NCBI GenBank assembly: GCA_040404065.1
Contig: JBBAJM010000001.1
Strand: one strand, 5' to 3'
DNA: 64,000 bases
Source: Fontibacterium sp040404065
GTDB lineage: Bacteria; Pseudomonadota; Alphaproteobacteria; Pelagibacterales; Pelagibacteraceae
Every line of letters begins with the position of its first letter. The stretch's first letter is position 1. The notes under the pieces are model-generated. The model was not told the origin of the DNA, did no database searches, and saw only the letters and a program-made list of their open reading frames with translations. The position numbers were made by a program, and so were the translations under genes. Positions 44,735 to 53,340 of this stretch are shown here, piece after piece.

Positions 44735-44929
44735 TTAAGTGATTGAACAAGTCATATCACTGCCACAGCACAGTGGACTTTTAATTTTTCCATGACCGTT
44801 TGGACATTCGCAAATTTGTACTTTTTGTCCATTATCTAATTTAAGTGAAGCATCTTTAAGGGGCGCATCACATTTTCCACAAGTTACATTCGCGGACATT
44901 TTGCATTTTGGACATTCGTATGTTGCCAT
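44735..44929 (-). CDS. Small zinc-ribbon protein
   Basis: A 64-residue Cys-rich protein with CPKC at 6-9, CGKC at 17-20, a single Cys pair at CECPNGHG and CCGSDMTC near the end, so two zinc sites are likely. I do not recognise a named family. It stands alone between the transaminase and YceI genes. Confidence 0.7.
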   Translation of the reverse strand: MATYECPKCKMSANVTCGKCDAPLKDASLKLDNGQKVQICECPNGHGKIKSPLCCGSDMTCSIT

Positions 44930-44973
44930 AGAATCTTATGATATCACAAATTGACATTGACTAGTAAGTTAAA

Positions 44974-45531
44974 TTACTTAACTTTATCAAGGCTTAAACT
45001 AACATTCACCGTCACTTCATCTTTTAAAATCAAGGTAGGTGACCAGGCACCAATTCCAATTTCAAAATCAGTCCTGTTAAAATTAAAGGTTCCTTTGGCA
45101 GTTGCTTTATTATTTCCTTCTAAATTGTAACTCAGGGGTATTTTAAAATCTTTTTCTTTTCCCTTTATGCTTAAAGTTGCAAAAGCGAATGCGGTATTAT
45201 CTTTATTAATTACAAAATCTTTAGTTTTTATGAAAGCTTTTGGAAATTTCGCAACATCAAAGAATGTATCTCCTTTTATAAGATCGGCATAATCTAAATC
45301 ATAATTTGTTGTCATGCTTTCAATATCAACTTCAATATTTACAACGCCTTTTAAATTCTTACGATCTGCATTCACAAGTCCTTTAAACCTTTTAAAGCTT
45401 CCCTTAATGTCCTCTGTAAACAAAACTGGAATTGAAAAATTAATTGAACTTTTTGAATCATTAATAATCCACTTTTCCAAGGCAAAAGTTTGATTGCAGA
45501 GAAAAAAAAATAAAAAAAAATATTTAATCAC
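44974..45531 (-). CDS. YceI family periplasmic protein
   Basis: A 185-residue protein with a signal peptide (about 1-17) and the YceI lipocalin-like pattern: WIINDSKSSINFSI, FKRFKGLVNAD, then the late FNRTDFEIGIGAWSP. Family members bind isoprenoid lipids. It overlaps the upstream cytochrome b561 gene by 4 nt; the two are commonly paired, suggesting a membrane redox role with quinone. Confidence 0.92.
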   Translation of the reverse strand: MIKYFFLFFFLCNQTFALEKWIINDSKSSINFSIPVLFTEDIKGSFKRFKGLVNADRKNLKGVVNIEVDIESMTTNYDLDYADLIKGDTFFDVAKFPKAFIKTKDFVINKDNTAFAFATLSIKGKEKDFKIPLSYNLEGNNKATAKGTFNFNRTDFEIGIGAWSPTLILKDEVTVNVSLSLDKVK

Positions 45532-46076
45532 TCAGATTTTCCGTACCACATACGACTTAGTGTCTTGTCTTTTAAAAGATAATGATGAACAAGACTTATT
45601 AAAACATGCAAAGATAAAACAGTAATAAAAACATAAACAGAAATGAAATGAATATTAATTGCAATTTTTGCGATTTCATTATTTTTTTCAACTAAAGTAG
45701 GAACAGAAAAAAGACCGAAAACATTAACAGGATATCCTTTGGCACTCGAATAAATCCATCCGCTTAAAGTAATAGTGAGTAAAATAAAATAAAAAGAGTA
45801 ATGCCCTAACTTTGCTAAAATATTTAAAAATTTAATTTTTCCTAAAGGCACAGGAACAACATTAACGATTCTCCAGAAAAATCTTAAAATTAATAACATC
45901 AGCACCACAATTCCTGTAGACTTATGTATGCTAAATAATAAGAATTTAACTGGTCCGCTTTCTAAATCATCTAAAAAAATTCCAAGGGCAAAATTGCCAA
46001 CAATCAATACTGTCATGATCCAATGAAAGTTTTTGCTAACAAACCCGTAAATAATTGAAGTATTTTTGTAGCTCAT
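45528..46076 (-). CDS. Cytochrome b561 (bacterial CybB type)
   Basis: A 182-residue four-helix di-haem protein. Haem-ligand histidines are in FHWIMTVLI, SIHKSTGIVVLML, GHYSFYFILL and SLHVLISLVHH. It passes electrons between quinol and periplasmic acceptors. It is the first gene of a two-gene unit with YceI (ATGA-type 4-nt overlap). Confidence 0.9.
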   Translation of the reverse strand: MSYKNTSIIYGFVSKNFHWIMTVLIVGNFALGIFLDDLESGPVKFLLFSIHKSTGIVVLMLLILRFFWRIVNVVPVPLGKIKFLNILAKLGHYSFYFILLTITLSGWIYSSAKGYPVNVFGLFSVPTLVEKNNEIAKIAINIHFISVYVFITVLSLHVLISLVHHYLLKDKTLSRMWYGKSE

Positions 46077-46354
46077 AATTTTAATATCTGGCTAAAATAC
46101 AATTACTCTCAAATAAAAAAAAATTCTAGTACATCAGGTATATTTCTTTATTACCAAGTCTTGTAAAAGACTATTTATACCCCACATAGATCTTGATACT
46201 TTTGGAGTCGGTGCTAAACTATAGAAAAGCACATCTATACACTAATAATTAAAAGAGCCTAAATCGCTGGCGACTAATCAGTAATATAAAAACTGTACAC
46301 AAAAAATGTACGGAATTACTGTGTTTTCAATACATACGAATAAAGACAAAAACT
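46077..46354. other. 278-nt intergenic region between cytochrome b561 and MarR-like genes
   Basis: A divergent promoter region. It holds a small hairpin (AGTCTT-gtaa-AAGACT, 46157-46172), a sigma-70-like TTGATA with TAAACT near 46193-46220, and an inverted repeat around TGTAC at about 46295-46310. No gene is evident. Either strand could carry an operator for the MarR-like protein. Confidence 0.35.
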
Positions 46355-46756
46355 ATGCTGAACGAAAATTATATGGGCAAACTTGTAACGCCAAAAAAAT
46401 TTGCGGCTTATACCTCCCGCTTACTTAAGGGCTATAATTCTATTATGGTAAATGATGACAATATCATGTCATTTAGATTTTCAGCTTACGGCACGTTGGT
46501 TTTGTTTAATATTATGAATAGTTATTATGATAACAAACAGATTACTTCCGAAGAAATCGCAAATTGTATTGATTATAAATTTGGTAGCAGAAATTCTATT
46601 TTAAACCTTATTAAAACAGCCGAAAAAAATAAATTAATTACTAAAATGATATCTAAAAAAGATCATAGACAAAAATATATTATTCCAACTAAAGCTTTAA
46701 TTGATAGTCATGAAAAAATGATAGGCTTCATTTTAAATCTAGAAAATAAAAATTAA
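46355..46756 (+). CDS. MarR-like winged-helix transcriptional regulator
   Basis: A 133-residue protein with a helix-turn-helix region around ITSEEIANCIDYKFGSRNSILNLIKTAEKN and a wing ISKKDHRQKYIIPTKALI, the MarR pattern of DxR(Q)K followed by PT. It lacks a strong ligand-domain signature. Its target is unknown; the divergent cytochrome b561-YceI unit is a candidate by position. The 3' end overlaps the convergent hydrolase gene by 4 nt. Confidence 0.75.
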   Translation: MLNENYMGKLVTPKKFAAYTSRLLKGYNSIMVNDDNIMSFRFSAYGTLVLFNIMNSYYDNKQITSEEIANCIDYKFGSRNSILNLIKTAEKNKLITKMISKKDHRQKYIIPTKALIDSHEKMIGFILNLENKN

Positions 46757-47553
46757 ACTATTTTAATCGACAGATCTGGCAGACGATCTAATTTACAAAC
46801 GATCACATCGCCTTTAACCACCGGCCCTACATTTTCTGGTGTTCCTGAAAATATAATATCGCCTGGGAATAACTCATTAGCTTCAGATAATTTTGAGATT
46901 TGTTCAGCAACAGACCAGATCATCTGATTTAGGTTAGCTTTTTGTTTAATTTGATCGTTAACTGCTAAAGAAATATTTCCTTCTTTGTAATGACCTACTT
47001 TAGAAACTAAATGAATAGGACCAATAGGAGCTGAATGATCAAAAGATTTTCCAATTTCCCATGGTTTCTTTTCATCAGCCAAAGCACGTTGTAAATCACG
47101 TCTTGTCATATCTAATCCTAATGCATAACCAAACACATGATCTAAAGCCTTCTCAACTGGAATATTCTTTCCACCTGATTTTAAAGCAGCGACCAACTCA
47201 ACTTCATAATGATAATTTTTAGTTAAACTTGGATAAGTATGCTCCGCAACTGTTCCAGGTTTTACATTCTGAATAGCATCTGTTGGTTTTTGAAAAAAGA
47301 AAGGAGGCTCTCTAGATGGATCCGATCCCATTTCCTTCGCATGTGCTGCATAGTTTCTGCCAATACAATAAATTCTTCTTACCGGAAATGAATCTTTGCC
47401 ATCAATGATTGGTATAAAAGTTGGTTTAACCGCAAATGGTATTTTAGTTTCTGCTAAGGCGGCGGATGAAACTGATGCTACCCCCGCTACTGTTATTGCT
47501 GCAACTCCCATTTTTAAAGCATCTCTTCTTGATTTTTTTTTTTCATTAATCAT
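46753..47553 (-). CDS. Fumarylacetoacetate-hydrolase family protein with Tat signal
   Basis: A 266-residue FAH-fold hydrolase. The core is typical: IYCIGRNYAAHAKEMG, PPFFFQKPTDAI, the metal ligands in YHYEVELVAAL and GYALGLDMTRRDLQ, and ELFPGDIIFSGTPENVG. Unusually for this cytosolic family it begins with a twin-arginine signal (SRRDALKMG, Arg9-Arg10) and a hydrophobic stretch ending ALAE, so it is probably exported folded. It likely cleaves acylpyruvate-type C-C bonds; the substrate is unknown. Confidence 0.88.
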   Translation of the reverse strand: MINEKKKSRRDALKMGVAAITVAGVASVSSAALAETKIPFAVKPTFIPIIDGKDSFPVRRIYCIGRNYAAHAKEMGSDPSREPPFFFQKPTDAIQNVKPGTVAEHTYPSLTKNYHYEVELVAALKSGGKNIPVEKALDHVFGYALGLDMTRRDLQRALADEKKPWEIGKSFDHSAPIGPIHLVSKVGHYKEGNISLAVNDQIKQKANLNQMIWSVAEQISKLSEANELFPGDIIFSGTPENVGPVVKGDVIVCKLDRLPDLSIKIV

Positions 47554-47626
47554 CAGATCTCCCTTCCGTAATTGAAAACATACTACTTATAACAATGCTA
47601 TCAACACACTTTTAAAGGGAGTGATG

Positions 47627-48358
47627 TTAGAAAAGATTTAATAATTTAAGAAGTAAAGGAACTAAGATTGCAGTTGCAATTCCATTAAGGCCAAGTGCAA
47701 GAGCTGCAAAAACTCCTGCTGTTTCGTTTCTACTCATGGCTCTTGCGGTACCAATTCCATGTGAGGCAAGTCCCATTCCAAAGCCTCTTGCTGCCATATC
47801 TTTTAATTTTAAAAAATCTAAAGCAAAAGTACCAAAAGATGCGCCTACAATTCCGGTTAAAAGAGTAATGATAGCTGTAACAGAAGGAATTCCTCCGATC
47901 AGTTCTGAAACCCCCATTGCAATCGGTGCTGTTGCACTTCTTGGCAACATACTAAATAAAAGCTGATCGCTGATTCCAAAAATTTTACATAAAGCAAAAG
48001 TGGATATGATTGCAAATAAACTTCCAACAACCAATGAAACAAAAATACTTAAGGCCTCTTTTTGAATAAATTTAAATTTTCTGTAAATTGGAATTGCAAG
48101 AGCAACGGTTGCAGGCCCCAACATAAAATGAATAAATTTTGCTCCATCAAAGTATCTTTCATAAGAGACATTTAAATTAATTAAAACTAAAGAAACAATT
48201 GTAATTGAAATAACAACTGGATTTACCAGCGGAAATAATTTCGATCTTCTATAAAGATAATCTCCAATTAAATAAGAGCCAATCGTTAGCGTTAACCAAA
48301 ATAGTGGCTCCGCCTGAAGGTACACCCAAATGCTATATAGCTTATCTTTTTCGATCAT
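47627..48358 (-). CDS. lrgB: LrgB/CidB family membrane protein
   Basis: A 243-residue protein with about eight helices and the family signatures LGPATVALAIPIYRK, SATAPIAMGVSELIGGIPS and ASHGIGTARAMSRN. LrgB works with LrgA in murein hydrolase control or in export of small organic acids such as pyruvate or glycolate. It overlaps the upstream lrgA gene by 4 nt. Confidence 0.9.
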   Translation of the reverse strand: MIEKDKLYSIWVYLQAEPLFWLTLTIGSYLIGDYLYRRSKLFPLVNPVVISITIVSLVLINLNVSYERYFDGAKFIHFMLGPATVALAIPIYRKFKFIQKEALSIFVSLVVGSLFAIISTFALCKIFGISDQLLFSMLPRSATAPIAMGVSELIGGIPSVTAIITLLTGIVGASFGTFALDFLKLKDMAARGFGMGLASHGIGTARAMSRNETAGVFAALALGLNGIATAILVPLLLKLLNLF

Positions 48359-48726
48359 TTTTTATTAATTCTCTTGTTAATTTTTTCCATTAAAAATGCA
48401 GAGATACAAATTGTTAAGATAGTTGAAACAAAAACAATGACTAAAACTTTGGATAAATTATTTTCTAAATAAGAAAAATGCATCACCACCCCAACTCCAA
48501 TGGGTACAAATAAAAATGATAAATATCTTAAAATATAAGTTGAAGTATCCGCTACTTCTTTTTTTAAATTGTTAACAGATTTAGTTCTAACTCTTTTTAA
48601 CAAAATTAATGTTACTAGAAGCAGAATAAGACCAATCACGGGTCCTGGTATTCTAATTTCAAATATTTTTTTTAAAGCTTCACCCATTAACTGGTAAAAG
48701 AAAATAATAAATATAGAACGAAGCAT
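48355..48726 (-). CDS. lrgA: LrgA/CidA family holin-like membrane protein
   Basis: A 123-residue, four-helix protein with the pattern YQLMGEALKKIFEIRIPGPVIGL and a late FVPIGVGVVMHF. It forms the usual operon with lrgB downstream. The holin-like activity is established for staphylococcal relatives only. Confidence 0.9.
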   Translation of the reverse strand: MLRSIFIIFFYQLMGEALKKIFEIRIPGPVIGLILLLVTLILLKRVRTKSVNNLKKEVADTSTYILRYLSFLFVPIGVGVVMHFSYLENNLSKVLVIVFVSTILTICISAFLMEKINKRINKK

Positions 48727-48777
48727 CAGTTAAATCTTTAAGCTATCTTAAAATACTAATCAATATTTTGAACTATT

Positions 48778-49941
48778 TTAAGAATTCTTTCTTTTGCAAG
48801 TCATCAAAACTAGAATTGCGATAAATGATGAAATTGCTGAAAATAAAAACGCAAGTTCAGCATTGTAACCCTCATAAATAAAACCAAAGATAAATGAAGC
48901 TGGAAATAACATAAAACCAGTGACTAAATTAAACCAACCGAATGCAGTTCCACGTTGATTTGTTTTTGTTAAATCTGCAACAAATGCTCTTTCAGCGCCT
49001 TCCGTTGCTGCTTTAAACAATCCGTAAAATCCAAATAAGAACCAAATAGTTATTCCAAGAACATTAAGTCTCGACATAAAAATATAAAACAAAACATAAG
49101 CTAACCAGCCAAATCCTATAAAAAGAATTCTGCCGTGCTTATCTGATAACGCTGAAAAATAAGTGCTAAACAATACGGTCACTACCGCAACTACTGACCA
49201 TAAAATTGGAATGAGATAAGAGGGCATACCCAGTTCTCTGGCACGAAGTAATAAAAACATATCTGAAGAGCAAGCGAGTGTAAAAAAAGCAACTGCCCAT
49301 AAATATCTTTTAAAAATTTTTGGCATTTTTTTTAAAGACCAATTAAATTTTTCAGTCTTAATTGACTTAAATTTTTTCTCTTTGATCATGCAGGATAATA
49401 AAACAGCTATAACCGCTGGTATAATCGCGAGTAAAAAAATATTTTTAAGAGACAATCCAATTGCGATGAACATTGCAGCTAGCAATGGGCCGATAATGGC
49501 ACCTGCATTATCCATGGCGCGGTGGAAACCAAAAACTAAACCATAATTTTTTTTATTCGTGCTATTTGCAAGTAATGCATCTCGTGGTGATGATCTAAGT
49601 CCTTTACCTACCCGATCAGCAAATCTGATAAAAAGTAAAGCGGGCCAAGAACTAATGATTGAAATTAAAGGTCTACTAATACCCGCGATCCCATAACCAA
49701 ATATTAGCCAAGGTTTTGCTTTTCGTGTTTTATCAAACACGACGCCCGATACTAATCTTAACAAACTTGAGGTGGCTTCCGCTATTCCTTCAATCAAACC
49801 CATAGCCTTAGGTCCTGCTAGTAACACGCTTGATAAATAAAGTGGAAGTAACGGATAGACCATCTCACTTGCGCTATCATTAATAAGACTAATAAAGCCA
49901 ATTAACCAAACGGTTTTGGGTAATGAAAAAATTGCTTTCAT
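48778..49941 (-). CDS. Major facilitator superfamily transporter
   Basis: A 387-residue, twelve-helix transporter. The N-terminal half has FADRVGKGLRSSPRDALLANST, a signature of an MFS branch that is often annotated as a multidrug or nucleoside transporter; the substrate cannot be told. It starts 18 nt downstream of the mntH gene on the same strand, so it may share its promoter. Confidence 0.87.
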   Translation of the reverse strand: MKAIFSLPKTVWLIGFISLINDSASEMVYPLLPLYLSSVLLAGPKAMGLIEGIAEATSSLLRLVSGVVFDKTRKAKPWLIFGYGIAGISRPLISIISSWPALLFIRFADRVGKGLRSSPRDALLANSTNKKNYGLVFGFHRAMDNAGAIIGPLLAAMFIAIGLSLKNIFLLAIIPAVIAVLLSCMIKEKKFKSIKTEKFNWSLKKMPKIFKRYLWAVAFFTLACSSDMFLLLRARELGMPSYLIPILWSVVAVVTVLFSTYFSALSDKHGRILFIGFGWLAYVLFYIFMSRLNVLGITIWFLFGFYGLFKAATEGAERAFVADLTKTNQRGTAFGWFNLVTGFMLFPASFIFGFIYEGYNAELAFLFSAISSFIAILVLMTCKRKNS

Positions 49942-49959
49942 AACTCTAAAATTTAAAAA

Positions 49960-51306
49960 TTAACTTAACTGAATAGTGTCTCTAATTAAAACAATATTAA
50001 GAGAAATGATAATTGCCGCAATAACTATAGCAATTACTGTTAACCAAAATGGAGCTACCATCTTCTGCATTTTTTGTTTTGATGAAGTAAACATAATGAG
50101 TGGGATGATTGCAAAAGGTAACTGAAAACTTAAAATCACTTGAGATAATATAAGTAAAAAAGCCGTTTTATCTGCGCCATAAATTAAAATAACAATAACT
50201 GCAGGAACAATTGCAATCAGTCTTGTAATTAATCTTCTAAGCCAAGCAGGTAGTTTTATATGAAGAAAACCTTCCATTACAATTTGTCCTGACATTGTAG
50301 CGGTCACGGTAGAATTTAAACCACAACACAAAAGCGCAATTCCAAATAAAGTAGGAGCAATTGCAATGCCAAGCAATGGCTGAAGTAGTTCATGAGTTTT
50401 TCCAAGTTCAGTTATATTTGTCTGTCCAGTTTTATGGAAGGTGGCAGCTGCTAAAATTAAAATAGAAGCATTAATTATAAATGCAAACATCAATGCAATG
50501 GTTGAATCAATTGTTATAAATTTTAAGGCTTCCTTTTTAGCTGGTAAAGTTTTTCCAAATGCGCGTGTTTGTACAATACCGGAATGTAAATATAAATTAT
50601 GCGGCATTACTGTTGCACCAATAATTCCAAGTGCAATAAATAATTTATTTGGATTTGTAATAATATCTGTTGTTGGAATAAATCCATTTATAACTTCTGC
50701 CCATTCGGGTTTTGCATAAAATATTTGAATTGCAAAACAAGCAGTGATGACAACGAGTAATGAAATGACAAAAGCTTCTATCCAACGGAAGCCTTTATTT
50801 TGTAACCAAAGAATTAAAAAAACATCTAATGCAGTAATTAAAACTCCAAACTCAAGTGGAATTTTAAATAATAAATTTAATCCAATTGCAGTTCCAATAA
50901 CTTCTGCAAGGTCAGTTGCGCAAATTGCAAGTTCTGCAAAAATCCAAAGTGGAAAGGAAATAAATTTAGGAAAAGCATCTCTACAAGCTTGAGCTAGATC
51001 TCTACCTGTTGCAATTGCAAGACGCGCGCATAGTGATTGCAAAATAATTGCCATGATGTTTGAAAGCACAGCAATAAATAAAAGTGTGTAACCAAATTGC
51101 GCTCCCCCTGAAAGACTGGTCGCCCAATTTCCAGGATCCATGTACCCAACCGCGACTAAGTAACCGGGTCCAAAAAATGCAAAAAACTTTTTCCAAAATC
51201 CAGATGTTGGCACAACAACTGTTCTAAAAACCTCAACTAATGAAGCTTCCCGTTTTAAGTGTAGCCAGCTAGGCTGCTTTATAACTCTTGTCTTTGATGA
51301 TCTCAT
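49960..51306 (-). CDS. mntH: Nramp-family manganese/divalent-metal transporter MntH
   Basis: A 448-residue proton-coupled metal importer with eleven helices. The metal-binding helix 1 motif GYMDPGNWAT and the helix 6 motif GATVMPHNLYLHSG are complete. The N-terminal 35 residues are longer than in E. coli MntH. A short inverted repeat lies in the shared upstream region with kup and might be an operator for a metal regulator. Confidence 0.93.
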   Translation of the reverse strand: MRSSKTRVIKQPSWLHLKREASLVEVFRTVVVPTSGFWKKFFAFFGPGYLVAVGYMDPGNWATSLSGGAQFGYTLLFIAVLSNIMAIILQSLCARLAIATGRDLAQACRDAFPKFISFPLWIFAELAICATDLAEVIGTAIGLNLLFKIPLEFGVLITALDVFLILWLQNKGFRWIEAFVISLLVVITACFAIQIFYAKPEWAEVINGFIPTTDIITNPNKLFIALGIIGATVMPHNLYLHSGIVQTRAFGKTLPAKKEALKFITIDSTIALMFAFIINASILILAAATFHKTGQTNITELGKTHELLQPLLGIAIAPTLFGIALLCCGLNSTVTATMSGQIVMEGFLHIKLPAWLRRLITRLIAIVPAVIVILIYGADKTAFLLILSQVILSFQLPFAIIPLIMFTSSKQKMQKMVAPFWLTVIAIVIAAIIISLNIVLIRDTIQLS

Positions 51307-51331
51307 TCAATAAAAGCTTTTTCTTATATAT

Positions 51332-51345
51332 TACATGTTAATGTA
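51332..51345. promoter_or_regulatory. Short inverted repeat between mntH and kup
   Basis: TACAT-gtta-ATGTA, in an AT-rich context 26 nt before the mntH start. It may be a metal-regulator operator; the match to known Mur or MntR sites could not be judged. Confidence 0.25.
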
Positions 51346-51401
51346 TAATCATATCTTAAGCCTTCAGGGCAAACTTTATTAAAAAAAACTCGTAATATTT
51401 C

Positions 51402-53267
51402 ATGGCAACTAAAAACGGTAAAAATTTACCTCTCTTAGTACTATCTTCTCTTGGTGTTGTGTTTGGAGATATCGGAACCTCTCCTCTTTACGCTCTTAAA
51501 CTTTCTGTTGAAGCAGCTCGCAGTACTGGTGCAAGTATGTCTTCAGCTGTTTATGGGGTTTTGTCTTTAATTACTTGGGCAATAATTATCGTTGTCTCAA
51601 TCAAGTACGTATTAATTATTATGCGAGCAGATAACCATGGTGAAGGTGGAGTTTTCGCTTTAACAGCTTTGCTACATAGAAAAATGAAAAGTAGCTCTAG
51701 AATGCATTGGGTTGTTACTATTCTTGGAACATTAGGAGCTGCGTTATTTTTTGGTGATAGTTTAATTACTCCTGCAATTTCAGTATTAAGCGCCGTTGAA
51801 GGTTTAAAAGTAGTATCTCCGCAACTTGGAAAATATGTAATTTATATTTCCATAATCATTATCTCTATTTTATTTGCAGTAGAAAAATACGGTACCAGTA
51901 AGATTGGGGTGGTTTTTGGACCCATTATGTTGGTTTGGTTTATTACCATCGCTTATTTCGGACTAATTGAAATTATTGATAAACCAGAAATATTAAGAGC
52001 ATTAAATCCAATGTATGGATTAAATTTTTTATTAACTCATAAAGGAATATCCATTGCGATTTTAGGAGCAATCGTACTTGCGATTACGGGTGGCGAAGCT
52101 TTGTATTCTGACATGGGTCACTTTGGTAGAGCTTCTATAAAATACTCTTGGTTCTGCGTTGCTTTTCCAGCTCTACTTTTAAATTATTTTGGTCAAGGCG
52201 CTTTATTAATTGCTGAACCCACTTCAATTGATAACCCGTTTTACAGATTAGCTCCTGACATAGCTTTAATCCCATTAATTATATTAGCAGGTCTTGCTAC
52301 AATTATAGCTTCTCAAGCTGTGATCTCTGGAGTTTTTTCAATTACAAGTCAGGCAGTACAACTTGGCTATATTCCAAGATTTAGAATTAAACACACGTCC
52401 GCAAATGAGTTTGGTGAAGTATATTTGTCTAAAATAAATCTCGCGTTATTTACAGGGGTTATTCTTTTAATTATAGGTTTTAAAAACTCTGAAAATCTTG
52501 CCCACGCTTACGGTATTTCTGTAACGGGGGCTATGTTAATTGATACTATTCTTGCTTCATTCTTATTAATCACAATTCGCAAATGGAATAAGCTTATATT
52601 TATTCCAATATTTGCATGTTTATTTATTATTGATTCTGTTTTTTTGTCAGCAAATTTACTTAAATTTTTTGAAGGGGGTTGGTTGCCAATTTTTATTGCA
52701 GCGGGACTATTATTAATGATGCTAAGTTGGATTAACGGACGTAATCGTTTATTAAAAGCAAGATGGCAAGGCTCAATGAAGCTTTCAAGTTTTTTATCTA
52801 GTATTGCAAAAAGAAAGGTACGCCGAGTAGATGGAACTGCGATATTTTTCGTTCCTAATCTTAAAGTAGTGCCAATGGCAATGCTTCATAATTTAGAACA
52901 TAATAAAATTTTACATAAAAGAATTATTTGTTTGCACTTAAGTTTTGAAAACTTTCCAAAACTAGGCAATGATGAACGTCTTATTGTGAAACGTTTAAGT
53001 AATAATTTTTATACTGTTGTTGCAAGATACGGATTCCAAGAAGAACCTAATATTCCAAGAGTATTAGCACTATTAAGAGCTTCAGGTTTTCCATTTGATA
53101 TGTCCAAGACTTCATTCTTTGTAGGAAAGATAAAAGTTATTGCAAAAAATTCTTCTATAGTTTCTAGTTTATTCATCTATATGCACCGAATGATGATGGG
53201 TGCCACTGAATATTACAAGATTCCAAAAGAAAGAACTGTAGAGCTCGGCGGAGTTATAGAAATTTAA
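51402..53267 (+). CDS. kup: Low-affinity potassium transporter Kup
   Basis: A 621-residue K+/H+ symporter. The start LSSLGVVFGDIGTSPLYALK is the family signature, followed by the MRADNHGEGGVFAL and GALFFGDSLITPAISVLSA segments. There are about twelve helices and a cytoplasmic C-terminal domain of roughly 170 residues. It is divergent from mntH and ends 20 nt before a strong hairpin terminator that faces amtB. Confidence 0.95.
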   Translation: MATKNGKNLPLLVLSSLGVVFGDIGTSPLYALKLSVEAARSTGASMSSAVYGVLSLITWAIIIVVSIKYVLIIMRADNHGEGGVFALTALLHRKMKSSSRMHWVVTILGTLGAALFFGDSLITPAISVLSAVEGLKVVSPQLGKYVIYISIIIISILFAVEKYGTSKIGVVFGPIMLVWFITIAYFGLIEIIDKPEILRALNPMYGLNFLLTHKGISIAILGAIVLAITGGEALYSDMGHFGRASIKYSWFCVAFPALLLNYFGQGALLIAEPTSIDNPFYRLAPDIALIPLIILAGLATIIASQAVISGVFSITSQAVQLGYIPRFRIKHTSANEFGEVYLSKINLALFTGVILLIIGFKNSENLAHAYGISVTGAMLIDTILASFLLITIRKWNKLIFIPIFACLFIIDSVFLSANLLKFFEGGWLPIFIAAGLLLMMLSWINGRNRLLKARWQGSMKLSSFLSSIAKRKVRRVDGTAIFFVPNLKVVPMAMLHNLEHNKILHKRIICLHLSFENFPKLGNDERLIVKRLSNNFYTVVARYGFQEEPNIPRVLALLRASGFPFDMSKTSFFVGKIKVIAKNSSIVSSLFIYMHRMMMGATEYYKIPKERTVELGGVIEI

Positions 53268-53286
53268 TTTATTCTTTAAGGGGGGG

Positions 53287-53311
53287 GAGGCCCAGATAAA
53301 ATCTGGGCCTC
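53287..53311. terminator. Bidirectional hairpin terminator between kup and amtB
   Basis: GAGGCCCAGAT-aaa-ATCTGGGCCTC, a perfect 11-bp GC-rich stem in an AT-rich setting. An unusual run of eight G precedes it at 53280-53287. It serves both convergent genes. Confidence 0.88.
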
Positions 53312-53340
53312 AGTTATTAACTTATAGGGAAACTATAAAT

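Noticed and set aside
44735..44929. Possible rubredoxin or ribosomal zinc protein
   Set aside because: Cys spacing (CPKC, CGKC, then CECPNGHG and CCGSDMTC) fits neither family, so it was left as an unnamed zinc-ribbon protein.
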